Below are positions 8,013-16,415 of a stretch of 64,000 nucleotides of DNA, in pieces. Origin of the DNA: DASXYG01 sp036502625 (lineage in GTDB: Bacteria > Actinomycetota > Actinomycetes > Streptosporangiales > Streptosporangiaceae); the NCBI GenBank assembly GCA_036502625.1, contig DASXYG010000017.1, forward strand, positions 1 through 64,000, read 5' to 3'. The notes beneath the pieces were generated by a model that was not told the origin of the DNA, made no database searches, and saw only the letters and a list, made by a program, of their open reading frames with translations. A program made the translations under genes and the position numbers. Each line of letters starts with the position of its first letter. Position 1 is the first letter of the stretch.

Positions 8013-8744
8013 TCAGTTGGCGGCGCGGCGCTGGCGGCGTCGCGCGAACCACATGGCTACCGCGCCGAGGCCGAGGGCCCCGGCCGCGGCGGCGGCGATA
8101 CCGGCGGTGTTGGCGCCGGTGAACGGCAGCGACTGCGCGGCGTTGTGCGCCGGAACAGGAGCGCCGATCTGGTGTGCCTTGCCGCCGCCCGGCGGCTGGT
8201 GCGCCGGAGGCGGCATGTGGTGGTGCCCCGGCGGCTGATGCGGCGGCGGCATGTGGTGGTGATGGTGCCCCGGCGGCTGATGCGGCGGCGGCATGTGGTG
8301 GTGGTGATGCCCCGGCGGCTGATGCGGCGGCGGCAGGTGCCCGCGGTGGTGCCCGGGCGGCTGGTTGCCGACCCGTGCGTGCCCCTTGCACGCCGCCACG
8401 GCCTGCCCGGCGACCGCGACGGCGTTGCCGCACGCGTTCACCGGCGCGGAGATCGGCGCGTCGACCTGGTTGCCGCCGCCGATCGAACCGTTCCCGCTGG
8501 TACGGGCTCCCCCACCGCGGTTCACGACCGTCGCGTCGCCCTTGCAGGCGGCGCGGGCGGTGCCGAGCACCGCGACCGCGTTGCCGCACGCGTTGACCGG
8601 CACGGAGACCGGTGCGTGCACCTGGTTCCCGGACAGGACGCCGCCGTCACCGCTCGTACTGTCGGCGAGGGCCGGACCCGCGCCCATCGCCGTGAACGCC
8701 GCCGCGATCAGGACCGCGGCGGCCGTGCGTCTCGTTGATCTCAT
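8013..8744 (-). CDS. Long chaplin: two chaplin domains, His/Pro-rich repeats, LPFTG sorting signal
   Basis: 243 aa secreted surface protein. A signal peptide (cleavage near ALADS, residue 27) precedes two chaplin domains. Each has the NQV.AP...PVNACGNAVAV core with two cysteines (GNAVAV...AACKG), at about residues 32-70 and 84-125. A linker of repeated PPGHHHHHMPPPHQ units follows (about 130-195), then LPFTG near residue 206, a hydrophobic helix and an arginine-rich tail, so sortase should anchor it to peptidoglycan. Chaplins assemble into amyloid-like layers that make aerial hyphae or spores hydrophobic. Canonical long chaplins have no histidine block of this size, so metal binding or pH sensing is conceivable. 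The Shine-Dalgarno is weak and distant (GGAAGG). Confidence 0.93.
   Translation of the reverse strand: MRSTRRTAAAVLIAAAFTAMGAGPALADSTSGDGGVLSGNQVHAPVSVPVNACGNAVAVLGTARAACKGDATVVNRGGGARTSGNGSIGGGNQVDAPISAPVNACGNAVAVAGQAVAACKGHARVGNQPPGHHRGHLPPPHQPPGHHHHHMPPPHQPPGHHHHHMPPPHQPPGHHHMPPPAHQPPGGGKAHQIGAPVPAHNAAQSLPFTGANTAGIAAAAAGALGLGAVAMWFARRRQRRAAN
8195..8365 (-). repeat. 42-bp tandem repeats encoding His/Pro-rich linker
   Basis: Near-identical units begin at 8225, 8267 and 8309 (period 42 bp, 14 codons), with degenerate units on either side. They encode the PPGHHHHHMPPPHQ repeats of the chaplin. The period is a multiple of three, so copy-number change would keep the frame. Confidence 0.85.
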
Positions 8745-8976
8745 GAATTACCGGCTCGCCTTCCTGCGAGTTGATGACGATGCGGAAGGTGATGCGGAGC
8801 GGGAGCCGCCGCCTTCCATGACAAGCGCACGCGGCCGTCAAAGCCCTGACTCAAAGACGGACACGGTCGCCACACGACCGGCAAAACTACTGTTCGCCAT
8901 TGATCATGTTCGCTGAGTGACTATAGCGAACCGTTCCGTGGCGCATCGCCATGTTCGGCAGTCCGCGGTGCGTTTC
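8745..8976. promoter_or_regulatory. Upstream region of chaplin gene with a 7-bp inverted repeat
   Basis: This 232-bp gap lies between the chaplin start and the stop of the next leftward gene. It contains GTTCGCT (8908-8914) and AGCGAAC (8925-8931) as a perfect inverted repeat with a 10-base loop. This could be an operator or a weak terminator for the aldo/keto reductase. I see no gene in it. Confidence 0.35.
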
Positions 8977-9981
8977 CTACGACGCCGGGCGCGTCTCCCT
9001 GGCCGCCCCGCCGAACCGCCCGGCCAGCCGCGACACCTTCACCGGCTGGTAGCGGCGCGCCGCGTCGGTCAGCGCGGCGTACTGGTCGTCGGTGAGGCCG
9101 ATCTCCGCGGCCGCGACGTTCCCCTCGAGCTGCTCCACGCTGGACGCGCCCGGGATCGCCACGACGTTCGGGTGGTGCAGCGCCCAGGCCAGCGCGATCT
9201 GCGCGGGCGTGGCGTCGTGCGCGCGGCCGACCTCGCGCAGGACGCTCAGCAGCGGCGCGGCCCGCCTGAGGTTCTCCGGCGCGAAGTGCGGGTTCGCCCG
9301 GCGCACCGGGCTCGTCGGCCGGTGGTCCGGGTCGTACCTGCCGGACAGCGCGCCCTGGGCGAGCGGGCTGTAGGCGATGATCACCCGGCCGCGCTCGGCG
9401 GCGTACGGGATCAGCGCGTCGCCGGGGCCGCGGTCGAGCAGGCTGTACCTGACCTGGTTGCTCAGCACCGGCGCGCCGAGCGCGCTCTCGGCGGCGCGCC
9501 AGCGGCGCAGCGGGTAGTTGCTCACGCCGACGTCGCCGATCACGCCGGCGGCCCGCAGCCGGCGCATGCCCCGCATGGTCGTGCCGTCGCGCACCACGGA
9601 GTTCGGGGCGTGCACCTGGTAGAGGTCGATGCGGCCGGTGCCGAGCCGGGCGGCGCTGGCCACGCCGCGCTGCTGCACGACGACCGACACCGGGCACACC
9701 GGGAGGATCTTGCTGGCCACGACGATGCCGCCGCGGTCGCGCGCGGACGCCTCAAGGCCGTCGCGCAGCGCCGCGCCGAGGATGCGCTCGCTGCGGCCGT
9801 GCCCGTACAGCTCCGCGGTGTCGAAGAGCGTCACCCCGAGCTCCAGGGCGCGCGCCACGACCCGGCCCGCGACCGAGCGCGCGTAGTCGTCGCCGTAGCC
9901 CCATTTGCGCGAACCGAACTGCGATGTACCGAGGCCGATCTTCGAGAAGCGCTCCGCACCGCCGACGCTCAGGTACCGCAT
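8977..9981 (-). CDS. Aldo/keto reductase
   Basis: 334 aa TIM-barrel oxidoreductase. The FDTAELYGHGRSE segment (about residues 52-64) carries catalytic Asp and Tyr, with the partner Lys in VVASKI and the His region near YQVHAPN. The C-terminal PGASSVEQLEGN motif binds the NADPH phosphate. It should reduce aldehydes or ketones in the cytosol. It starts at ATG 9979-9981, stands alone on the minus strand, and has no obvious functional tie to the chaplin gene downstream or the SIS operon upstream. Confidence 0.92.
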   Translation of the reverse strand: MRYLSVGGAERFSKIGLGTSQFGSRKWGYGDDYARSVAGRVVARALELGVTLFDTAELYGHGRSERILGAALRDGLEASARDRGGIVVASKILPVCPVSVVVQQRGVASAARLGTGRIDLYQVHAPNSVVRDGTTMRGMRRLRAAGVIGDVGVSNYPLRRWRAAESALGAPVLSNQVRYSLLDRGPGDALIPYAAERGRVIIAYSPLAQGALSGRYDPDHRPTSPVRRANPHFAPENLRRAAPLLSVLREVGRAHDATPAQIALAWALHHPNVVAIPGASSVEQLEGNVAAAEIGLTDDQYAALTDAARRYQPVKVSRLAGRFGGAARETRPAS

Positions 9982-10029
9982 GGCGCGAACCTACCCGACA
10001 GCGGTCGTACGGACCAGATATGCGCCACA

Positions 10030-10045
10030 GATACGAAACGGATAC
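10030..10045. promoter_or_regulatory. GATAC direct-repeat box
   Basis: GATACGAAACGGATAC carries two GATAC half-sites about 100 bp before the SIS operon. It resembles the palindromes at 10116-10130 and 16302-16316 and may belong to the same regulator. Confidence 0.35.
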
Positions 10046-10115
10046 AACCCACCATCAGATGCCATTAACGCCATTGACGCCGCAACCGGCACACTGCTAG
10101 AACTTCTCCGATCGT

Positions 10116-10130
10116 GATACGGCACGTATC
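10116..10130. promoter_or_regulatory. Palindromic operator GATACG-N3-CGTATC
   Basis: GATACGGCACGTATC is a perfect 6-3-6 inverted repeat centred 29 bp before the GTG of the SIS gene, an ideal repressor position. A one-mismatch version lies at 16302-16316 between the M20 peptidase and the GNAT gene. Confidence 0.55.
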
Positions 10131-10151
10131 CGGCGAAACCTGGAGGGCCTC

Positions 10152-10829
10152 GTGGGAGATGACGCACGGGCCGCCGCCGAGGCCGAGAACCGGCGGCTCA
10201 CCAGCCCCGACGCCCGCTACGGCGCGCGGCTGCGGCGCAGGTCGTCCGCGTCCGCCCTGCTGGCGGCGGTGGTCGAGGCCGAGCGCGCCAACCTCGCGCA
10301 CACCATGGCCGCCCTCCAGGCCGACGGCGCCCTGGAACGCGCGGCCGCGAAGATCGTCGCGGCGCGGCGGCGGTTCGTCCTCGGCACCGCGAAGTCCCGC
10401 GCCCACGCGACGCTCCTGCACCTGGAGCTGTCCGCGAGCCTGGCCGGGGTGAGCCTCATCGACGAGGCCGCCGTCCGCGCCATCGACGTGCTCAGCGACG
10501 TACGCCCGACGGACGTCCTGGTCGCGTTCTCCTTCCGGCGCTACGCGCGGCACACGGTCACCGTCGCCCGCGCCTTCGCCGACGCCGGCGGCCACGTCGT
10601 GGCCATCACCGACGACCCGGGCAGCCCCCTGGCCGGCGCGGGCCACACCACGGTCGTCGTCGGCACCGGCAGCGCCTCCTACGCCGACTCCCCCACCGCG
10701 ATCTCCGCCGTCACCCACGCCCTGGCCACGCTCACCGCGGCCAGCGCCAAGGGCGCGCGCCGCCGCATCGCCCGGCGCGAGGAGCTCGCCCGCACCCTGT
10801 CCACGTACTCCGACGACGGCCCCCCGTAG
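10152..10829 (+). CDS. SIS-domain protein, RpiR-like without HTH
   Basis: 225 aa. The central part (about residues 65-190) is an SIS sugar-isomerase fold like the ligand domain of RpiR regulators (GTAKSRAHATLLHLELS, then RPTDVLVAFSFRRYARHTV and VVAITDDPGSPLA). The N-terminal helix-turn-helix of RpiR proteins is absent: only about 60 residues precede the SIS fold and the upstream gap is too short to hide one. It may be a stand-alone sensor or an isomerase-like enzyme. The GTG start has GGAGGG five to six bases upstream. It is the first gene of a probable operon with the transporter at 10933 and the serine hydrolase at 12342. Confidence 0.85.
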   Translation: MGDDARAAAEAENRRLTSPDARYGARLRRRSSASALLAAVVEAERANLAHTMAALQADGALERAAAKIVAARRRFVLGTAKSRAHATLLHLELSASLAGVSLIDEAAVRAIDVLSDVRPTDVLVAFSFRRYARHTVTVARAFADAGGHVVAITDDPGSPLAGAGHTTVVVGTGSASYADSPTAISAVTHALATLTAASAKGARRRIARREELARTLSTYSDDGPP

Positions 10830-10932
10830 GCCGAGCCGTACGCCCCGATCCCGTACCACCGCGGCCGCCGCGCACCGCGCCGCCGCGCACTCCGCGCTTC
10901 TCTCGCCCTCCCAGCGAACAGGAGATCGACAC

Positions 10933-12345
10933 GTGACGACGTCAACCGTGCCATCGGCGCGGCGCCTCGACCGCAAGCAGACCATCGCGGTGGTCTGCTT
11001 CGGGGTCAGCGTCGCGGCGAGCATCGTCCTGGCGGTGCTCGGCGACAAGCCGGGCATCTGGGGCCTGGTGCCCATCGTGCTGTACGCCGTGCTGGCGCTG
11101 CTCGGCGTCGACGTGGTGCTGGCCACCGTCGCGGCCGTGCTGATCGCGACGATCATGACCCGTACGGCGCCCATCGCCCTCGGCGAGCAATTGGCGACGT
11201 CAATGGGGTCGCTGGTCGCGGTGATCGGCCTGGTCATCCTGCTCGGCACCGGCCTCGGGCAGGTCGCGCAGGAGACCGGCGCGGCGCAGACCCTCGTCCG
11301 CATGCTGATGAGCCGCATCGGGCTGAGCACGAAGACCCGCGTGCAGTTCGGCATCATGATCTCCGCGCTGCTGCTCGTCGGCACGCTCGGCACGATGATC
11401 GGCGGGAACGCGCTGCTCGCGCCCATCGTGATCCCGATCGCCGCGCGCGTCGGCTGGCGCCCGCCGGCGGTGGCCGCGATGTTCCACGCCTGCGGGTCGG
11501 CCGGCCTGATGATGGGGCCGTTCACCCCGCCCGTCGTGACGATCACCGCGGCGGCGCACCTGTCGTACGGCTCGTACTTCCTGCACGCCGGGCTGCCCGT
11601 CGGCGTCGTGACGCTGGCGAGCGGGTTCTTCATGGCGCGGTGGATCCAGAAGCGCACCGACCAGGAGTACTCCGCCGAGGACACCGCCGGCGCCGACAAC
11701 GGCGGCCTCGGCACCGCGACGGCCGCGAGCCGCCGCGCCGCGATCGCGTTCGTCACGATGCTGCTCGTCGCCGCCGTGTACGGCGTCGTCATGCAGGCCG
11801 GCTACGCGTACACGCTGGTCGTCATGATCGCGACGGCGGCCGTCACCGGGCTGGCCGGCGGCCACGGGCCGCTGCGCACACTCCAGGCCGTCTACACCGG
11901 GGCCGGCCGGCAGATCTGGCTGTTCTTCCTGTTCGTGCTGCTGGATCCGATGCTGACGCTGGTGGAGAAGACCGGCGCGTTCGACTCGATCTTCGGCGCG
12001 CTGAAGCCGATCATGCCGAGCGTGGGGCCGTGGGTCTTCCTCGTCCTCGTGGTGCTGCTCGGCTACGTGCACGCCGTGCCGGGCGCGGCCGTCGCGCAGG
12101 TGGTGCTGATCAACAAGCTGTTCGGCCCGCTGCTCGCGCCGCTCGGCGTGCCGCCCACCGCGTGGGCGGTGGCGATGCTCGGCACGTCCCAGATCGACCA
12201 GCTCGGCCCGTACCCGACGGCCGACATGGTGGGGCAGATGGGCATCGCGCGCTCACGCGACCTGCGCATGATGCTGTTCAACGGGTGGGCGGCCATGGCC
12301 GCGAACACCGCGCTGTTCCTCGTCCTGTTCTGGGTGCTGCTGTGA
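10933..12345 (+). CDS. Ion-transporter superfamily (NhaC/GntP-like) membrane transporter
   Basis: 470 aa integral membrane protein with about 11-12 hydrophobic helices and two glycine-rich re-entrant regions (GTLGTMIGGNALLAP and ACGSAGLMMGPFTPP). These are typical of the IT superfamily that includes Na+/H+ antiporters and gluconate, arginine/ornithine or short-chain fatty-acid carriers. The GTG start has GGAG nine bases upstream. The stop TGA overlaps the GTG of the beta-lactamase-like gene (12342-12344), so the two are translationally coupled. The cargo is unknown; the hydrolase encoded immediately after it probably acts on the imported compound. Confidence 0.8.
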   Translation: MTTSTVPSARRLDRKQTIAVVCFGVSVAASIVLAVLGDKPGIWGLVPIVLYAVLALLGVDVVLATVAAVLIATIMTRTAPIALGEQLATSMGSLVAVIGLVILLGTGLGQVAQETGAAQTLVRMLMSRIGLSTKTRVQFGIMISALLLVGTLGTMIGGNALLAPIVIPIAARVGWRPPAVAAMFHACGSAGLMMGPFTPPVVTITAAAHLSYGSYFLHAGLPVGVVTLASGFFMARWIQKRTDQEYSAEDTAGADNGGLGTATAASRRAAIAFVTMLLVAAVYGVVMQAGYAYTLVVMIATAAVTGLAGGHGPLRTLQAVYTGAGRQIWLFFLFVLLDPMLTLVEKTGAFDSIFGALKPIMPSVGPWVFLVLVVLLGYVHAVPGAAVAQVVLINKLFGPLLAPLGVPPTAWAVAMLGTSQIDQLGPYPTADMVGQMGIARSRDLRMMLFNGWAAMAANTALFLVLFWVLL

Positions 12346-13157
12346 CAACTTCCGACCTGCCGGAACTGGCGGAGCTCGCCGGGCGCGCCGCGCGCTACGG
12401 CGGACGGCTCGGGGTCGTTGTGCACGACCTCGAGTCCGGCGCGCGCGCCGCGGTCGGCGCCGACGCGCCCTTCACGTCCGCGTCGGTGATCAAGCTGCCG
12501 GTACTGATGACGGTGCTCGACCGTACGGCCGCGGGCGCGCTCTCGCTGGACGACCGGCTGCCCATCGCCGACGCCGACCGCGTCGACGGCACCGGCATCA
12601 TCGGCGACCTCGCGGACCTCCGTGAGCTCAGCGTGCGCGACCTCCTCACCGCGATGATCGCGCTGAGCGACAACACGGCGACGAACATCCTCATCAACCG
12701 CGTCTCCATGGACGCCGTCAACGCGTGGAGCGCCGCCGCGGGGCTGCGCGCCACGTCGCTGGTGCGGCTGATGCGCGACACCGAGGCGCGGGCCCGCGGC
12801 CTGGAGAACACGATGAGCCCGGACGACGCCGCCGTCCTCCTGGCCCGCCTGGCGCGCGGCGAGCTGGCCGGACCGGACGCGACCGCGTTCGCCCTGGGCG
12901 CGCTGCACCGGCAGCGGTTCAACGACCGCCTGCCGCGGCTGCTGCCCGACGGCGTGCGGGTGGCGCACAAGACCGGCGAGTTGCCCGGTGTGCGCCACGA
13001 CGCCGGGCTGCTGTACGGGCCGGACGGCCGGGCGCCGATCGTGGTGGCGGCCATGACCGAGGGGTTCACCGGCCCCGCGTGCGAGAGCGAGACCGGGGGC
13101 CCGGCCGCCGACCTGCTGGCCGAGGCCGCCCGGCTCGCGTACGACCGCTTCCGCTGA
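12342..13157 (+). CDS. Class A beta-lactamase-like serine hydrolase, predicted cytosolic
   Basis: 271 aa. The three penicillin-recognising motifs are in order: S48-V-I-K51, S109-D-N, and K-T-G in AHKTGELPG (about 212-214). The fold is class A beta-lactamase/D-Ala-D-Ala peptidase-like. There is no signal peptide: the chain starts VTTSDLPELAELAG and is not hydrophobic, so it is unlikely to protect the cell wall from beta-lactams. Because its GTG overlaps the stop of the transporter, a role in hydrolysing an imported amide, ester or lactam seems more likely. It might still be a beta-lactamase with non-classical export. Convergent with the symporter gene: TGA and TCA stops sit inside TGACGTCA. 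Confidence 0.87.
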   Translation: MTTSDLPELAELAGRAARYGGRLGVVVHDLESGARAAVGADAPFTSASVIKLPVLMTVLDRTAAGALSLDDRLPIADADRVDGTGIIGDLADLRELSVRDLLTAMIALSDNTATNILINRVSMDAVNAWSAAAGLRATSLVRLMRDTEARARGLENTMSPDDAAVLLARLARGELAGPDATAFALGALHRQRFNDRLPRLLPDGVRVAHKTGELPGVRHDAGLLYGPDGRAPIVVAAMTEGFTGPACESETGGPAADLLAEAARLAYDRFR

Positions 13158-13159
13158 CG

Positions 13160-14644
13160 TCAGGCGCCGGTCGCGACCCGGTCCGGTGACGGGGCGCGGC
13201 CGGTGGCCCGCTCGATGGCGGCGCCGATCGCCACCACGATGAGGTTCGGCACGAGCCCGATGATGCCGACGTTGACGTGGCCCATGACGGTGTCCGGCGA
13301 GAGGAACGGCGTGCCGCCCGCGCCGCCGAACGTCAGGAAGATGACCACGGCCTCGCCGACGATCAGCCCGGCGAACACCGGCCACAGCCCGACGTACTTC
13401 CTGGCCAGCAGCGCGAGCCCGATCGCGGGCACGAGCTGGTCCAGGCCGGAGTACGTCAGCAGCAGCAGGTTGGCCAGGAGGTCAGGGCGCATGATGCCCA
13501 TCAGCAGCGCCACCGCCGTGACGCCCACGACCGCGACCTGGTTCACCGTGAACCGGGCACGCTCGCCGCGCGTCTTGACGATGTTCTTCGAGATCAGGCT
13601 GGACATCGCGATGATCAGCCCGGCCGACGGCACCATCGCGGTCGCCGCCGTCGCCACCACGACCACGCCGACGAACCACGCGGGCAGCGCCTGCCCGGCC
13701 AGCGACAGCAGCGCCTTGTTGCTCGCCGCCGTGGCCGTCGGGCCGGTGGGCAGCTTGAGCTGGAGCACCGCGACGAACCCGATCAGCATCGGCAGACCCA
13801 GGCTGACCGAGTAGATCGGCAGGTAGATGTAGTTGCGGCGCAGCGCCTTCGGCGATCCGGCGGACAGCAGCGCCGGCCACTGGTGCGGCAGCGTCATGAA
13901 CAGCACGCCGATCGTCGAGGCGACCATGGACGTGAAGAACCACGCCTGGTCGTTCGTCCCGGCGTGGATGCGCAGCAGCTCCGGATGGGTGTGCAGCACC
14001 TGCTGGAACGTCGCGCCGATGCCGCCGTTGAAGTGCGCGGGGATCACCACGATGAGGATCAGCAGGACGATCAGCATCAGCGCGTCCTTGAAGTACGCGG
14101 TGGTGGCCACGCCCCGGATGCCGGACCACAGCACGAACGCGACCGTCAGCACGAACGCGATCACGATGCTGACGTTGCTCGACGTCTCGTTGCCGGTCGC
14201 GAGCTGCACGGCCAGGCCGAGCCCGGTGATCTGGAGCTGGAGGTACGGCAGCAGGAACACCACGCCGAGGATGGCCACGACGACGCCGAGCGCCTTCGAG
14301 CCGTACCAGTCGGTGAGGAAGTCCGCCTGCGTGAGGTGGCCCGACTCCCGGCCGCGCCGCCAGATGCGCGGGCCGATGAAGTAGAGGCCGGCGTACGCGA
14401 GCGGTACGTACGGCAGGGCGTACATCGCCGCGACGCCGCCGGTGAACGCGAGGCCGGCCATGCCGAGGAAGGTGAAGGTCGTGAAGACCTCGCCGGCCTG
14501 GAGGAACCACATGGTGGCGGTGCCGAACTTGCGGCCGCCGACGGTCCAGTCCGCGAGGTCGGTGGACGGGCGGCGGCGGCCGGCGAACCCGAGCGCCGCG
14601 ATGATCACGATGCCGACGATCGTGACGATGAGCGCGGTGTTCAT
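13160..14644 (-). CDS. Sodium:solute symporter (SSS family)
   Basis: 494 aa with about 13 membrane helices. The core GWFLQAGE-type segment appears here as MWFLQAGEVFTTFTFLGMAG (about residues 47-66), and the LPYLQLQITGLG helix is typical of the family. Members import acetate, pyruvate, pantothenate, amino acids or similar solutes with Na+. The ATG (14642-14644) overlaps the stop of the small DUF3311-like gene (ATGA), the usual arrangement for MctP/PanF-type carriers with a small membrane partner. Substrate not deducible; location between two amide hydrolases suggests an organic acid or amino-acid derivative. Confidence 0.92.
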   Translation of the reverse strand: MNTALIVTIVGIVIIAALGFAGRRRPSTDLADWTVGGRKFGTATMWFLQAGEVFTTFTFLGMAGLAFTGGVAAMYALPYVPLAYAGLYFIGPRIWRRGRESGHLTQADFLTDWYGSKALGVVVAILGVVFLLPYLQLQITGLGLAVQLATGNETSSNVSIVIAFVLTVAFVLWSGIRGVATTAYFKDALMLIVLLILIVVIPAHFNGGIGATFQQVLHTHPELLRIHAGTNDQAWFFTSMVASTIGVLFMTLPHQWPALLSAGSPKALRRNYIYLPIYSVSLGLPMLIGFVAVLQLKLPTGPTATAASNKALLSLAGQALPAWFVGVVVVATAATAMVPSAGLIIAMSSLISKNIVKTRGERARFTVNQVAVVGVTAVALLMGIMRPDLLANLLLLTYSGLDQLVPAIGLALLARKYVGLWPVFAGLIVGEAVVIFLTFGGAGGTPFLSPDTVMGHVNVGIIGLVPNLIVVAIGAAIERATGRAPSPDRVATGA

Positions 14645-14880
14645 TCGCCGCTCACCTCGCCCTGTTCCGCGTCTTCGGGATCGGTCTCGCCGCGCCGGTG
14701 GCGGGCGTATTCGACCAGGCCGAGCGCCGGGCTGAGCAGCACCACGCCGACCGCGGACCACAGCATGACCGGCGGAATGCCGAACCACAGCGTGGACCGG
14801 TTCACGAACGGCAGGAACACGGTGGCCAGGAGCGCGACGATGATGATCATGAGAGGGACGTAAATCGCGTAACGGCGCAC
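14641..14880 (-). CDS. Small DUF3311-like membrane partner of SSS symporter
   Basis: 79 aa with two hydrophobic helices (YAIYVPLMIIIVALLATVFLPF and PPVMLWSAVGVVLL separated by RSTLWFGI), then a charged tail. This matches the size and pattern of DUF3311 proteins that precede SSS symporters. The GTG at 14878-14880 is preferred because AAGGGAGG stands five bases upstream. A longer reading frame to 14955 lacks such a site and would add a non-conserved polar extension. Confidence 0.82.
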   Translation of the reverse strand: MRRYAIYVPLMIIIVALLATVFLPFVNRSTLWFGIPPVMLWSAVGVVLLSPALGLVEYARHRRGETDPEDAEQGEVSGE

Positions 14881-15048
14881 GGGCGCCTCCCTTGATCCGG
14901 GGTGTACGTGATCATCGCTTTCACCCGGCGAACTTTCAAGAGGAAAAGCAATCACCGATTACGGCCGTTAACGCGGGTATTCGCGGCTGTTAGCGAAATG
15001 TGACCGCGTCGTCCGCGCGCAATTCCGCCGCGCGGCGCGTGTGCGGTG

Positions 15049-16203
15049 TCAGGGCGCGTGGAACGGCGACGCGAGGAGCGCGGCGAGCAGCGCGGCGCGC
15101 TCGGTGAGGCTGGCGATGCGGATGCGCTCGTCGGCGGCGTGCGCGCCGCGGCCGCGCGGTCCGAGGCCGTCCAGCGTGGGCAGGCCGCGCGAGCCGGGCA
15201 GGTTGGTGTCGCCGGCGCCCGCGGCGGGGCGGCCGCCCACCTTCTGGCCGATCGCCGCGCCGACCGTGCGCAGGTGGGCCAGCAGCGGGTTGCCCGGGTC
15301 GTCCGGCCAGGTCGGCCGGGAGGTCAGCACCTCCACCTCGACGGACGCGCCGTCGCGTACGGGTGTCAGGCCGTCCAGCGCGGCGCGCATCCGGCGTTCG
15401 GCGGCGGCGTCGGCGAACCGCAGGCCGAGTTCCGCCTCCGCGGCGCCGGCCACCACGTTCGCGCGGCGGCCGCCGGTGATGCGGCCGATGTTGCACAGCG
15501 CCGACCCGTCGGCGGGCACGGCGGCGCGGACGAGGTCGAGCTGGTCGAGGAGCTCGTCGATGGCCGAGACACCGCGCCCGGGATTCAGCGCGGCGTGCGC
15601 CTCGCGGCCGCGGACCCGCAGCGCGACGCGCGTACTGCCGCGCCGCGCGCTCTTGCACGCGCCGTCCGGGTGCGGCGACTCCAGCCCGACGACCGCCGCG
15701 GCGCCGTCGAGCTCGGCCTCGACGACGGCCGTGCCGCTGGGGCTGCCGATCTCCTCGTCGGCGACCACGACGGCGCGTACGGGCGCGGCGACCCGCAGCC
15801 CGGCCGCGTCCAGCGTGCGCAGCGCCATCTCCAGCGCGACGAGCCCGCCCTTCATGTCGAAGACGCCGGGCCCGGTGATGATCTCGCCGTCGTCGGTGTA
15901 CGGCATGTCGGCCAGGCGGCCGACCGGCCAGACGGTGTCGTAGTGGCCGACGACCAGCAGCCGTCCGCCGTGGTCCGGGCCCCACGAGGTGACCAGGTGC
16001 TCGCCGTGCGCGGACGGCACGCGCGCGACGCGCCCGCCCGCGGCGGCGTGCCCGGCGGCGATCAGCTCCGCGCACTCGCCGAGCGCGTCGGCGTCGCCGC
16101 TCGGCGACTCGGCCAGCGCGTACGCGCGGAGCGTGCGCCTGCCGAACGCGAGCTGCCCGCGCGCGGCGTCCGTGATGCGCTCCCCGACCCCGGCCGTGAT
16201 CAC
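15049..16203 (-). CDS. M20 family metallopeptidase, CPG2-like (putative N-acyl amino acid deacylase)
   Basis: 384 aa. M20 landmarks: GHYDTVWPVG (about 90-99), FDMKGG, ADEEIGSPSG and the dimerisation-domain REAHAALNPG. The family cleaves C-terminal glutamate or N-acyl groups from amino acids using two metal ions. The GTG at 16201-16203 is chosen because GGGAGG lies eight bases upstream; an in-frame ATG at 16248 has no good ribosome site. It is divergent from the GNAT-racemase pair at 16416, and together these three resemble the acyltransferase/N-acylamino-acid racemase/deacylase set that converts D- to L-amino acids. Paralogous to the gene at 1-1068. Confidence 0.9.
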   Translation of the reverse strand: MITAGVGERITDAARGQLAFGRRTLRAYALAESPSGDADALGECAELIAAGHAAAGGRVARVPSAHGEHLVTSWGPDHGGRLLVVGHYDTVWPVGRLADMPYTDDGEIITGPGVFDMKGGLVALEMALRTLDAAGLRVAAPVRAVVVADEEIGSPSGTAVVEAELDGAAAVVGLESPHPDGACKSARRGSTRVALRVRGREAHAALNPGRGVSAIDELLDQLDLVRAAVPADGSALCNIGRITGGRRANVVAGAAEAELGLRFADAAAERRMRAALDGLTPVRDGASVEVEVLTSRPTWPDDPGNPLLAHLRTVGAAIGQKVGGRPAAGAGDTNLPGSRGLPTLDGLGPRGRGAHAADERIRIASLTERAALLAALLASPFHAP

Positions 16204-16301
16204 CCGCGCCGCCTCCCGCCGCGTACCGACTGGCCCACCCCTACCCATCGCGGCGCGCCCCGGCACGGGCCGCAGTCGGCCACCGTCCCGGACGGGCCGA
16301 A

Positions 16302-16316
16302 GATAGGAAACGTATC
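16302..16316. promoter_or_regulatory. Operator-like palindrome GATAGG-N3-CGTATC
   Basis: GATAGGAAACGTATC differs by one base pair from perfect 6-3-6 symmetry and matches the box at 10116-10130. A related half-site (AACGTATC, ending 16392) follows 76 bp later, directly before the GNAT gene. In both places the half-site is followed by yATGG. Confidence 0.5.
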
Positions 16317-16415
16317 CATGGTCACTGTCGCGCCCGTATTGACCGTTACGCGGGATGGGCGGGAGAATTCGGGCGCACATCCACAACGTATCTATGGCGG
16401 GACGCGGGGGTTGTC

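Noticed and set aside
8195..8365. Tandem 42-bp repeats as a CRISPR array
   Set aside because: Units are contiguous without unique spacers, lie inside a coding frame, and there are no cas genes.
12342..13157. Secreted beta-lactamase conferring resistance
   Set aside because: No signal peptide, lipobox or twin-arginine motif at the N-terminus, and tight coupling to a transporter gene.
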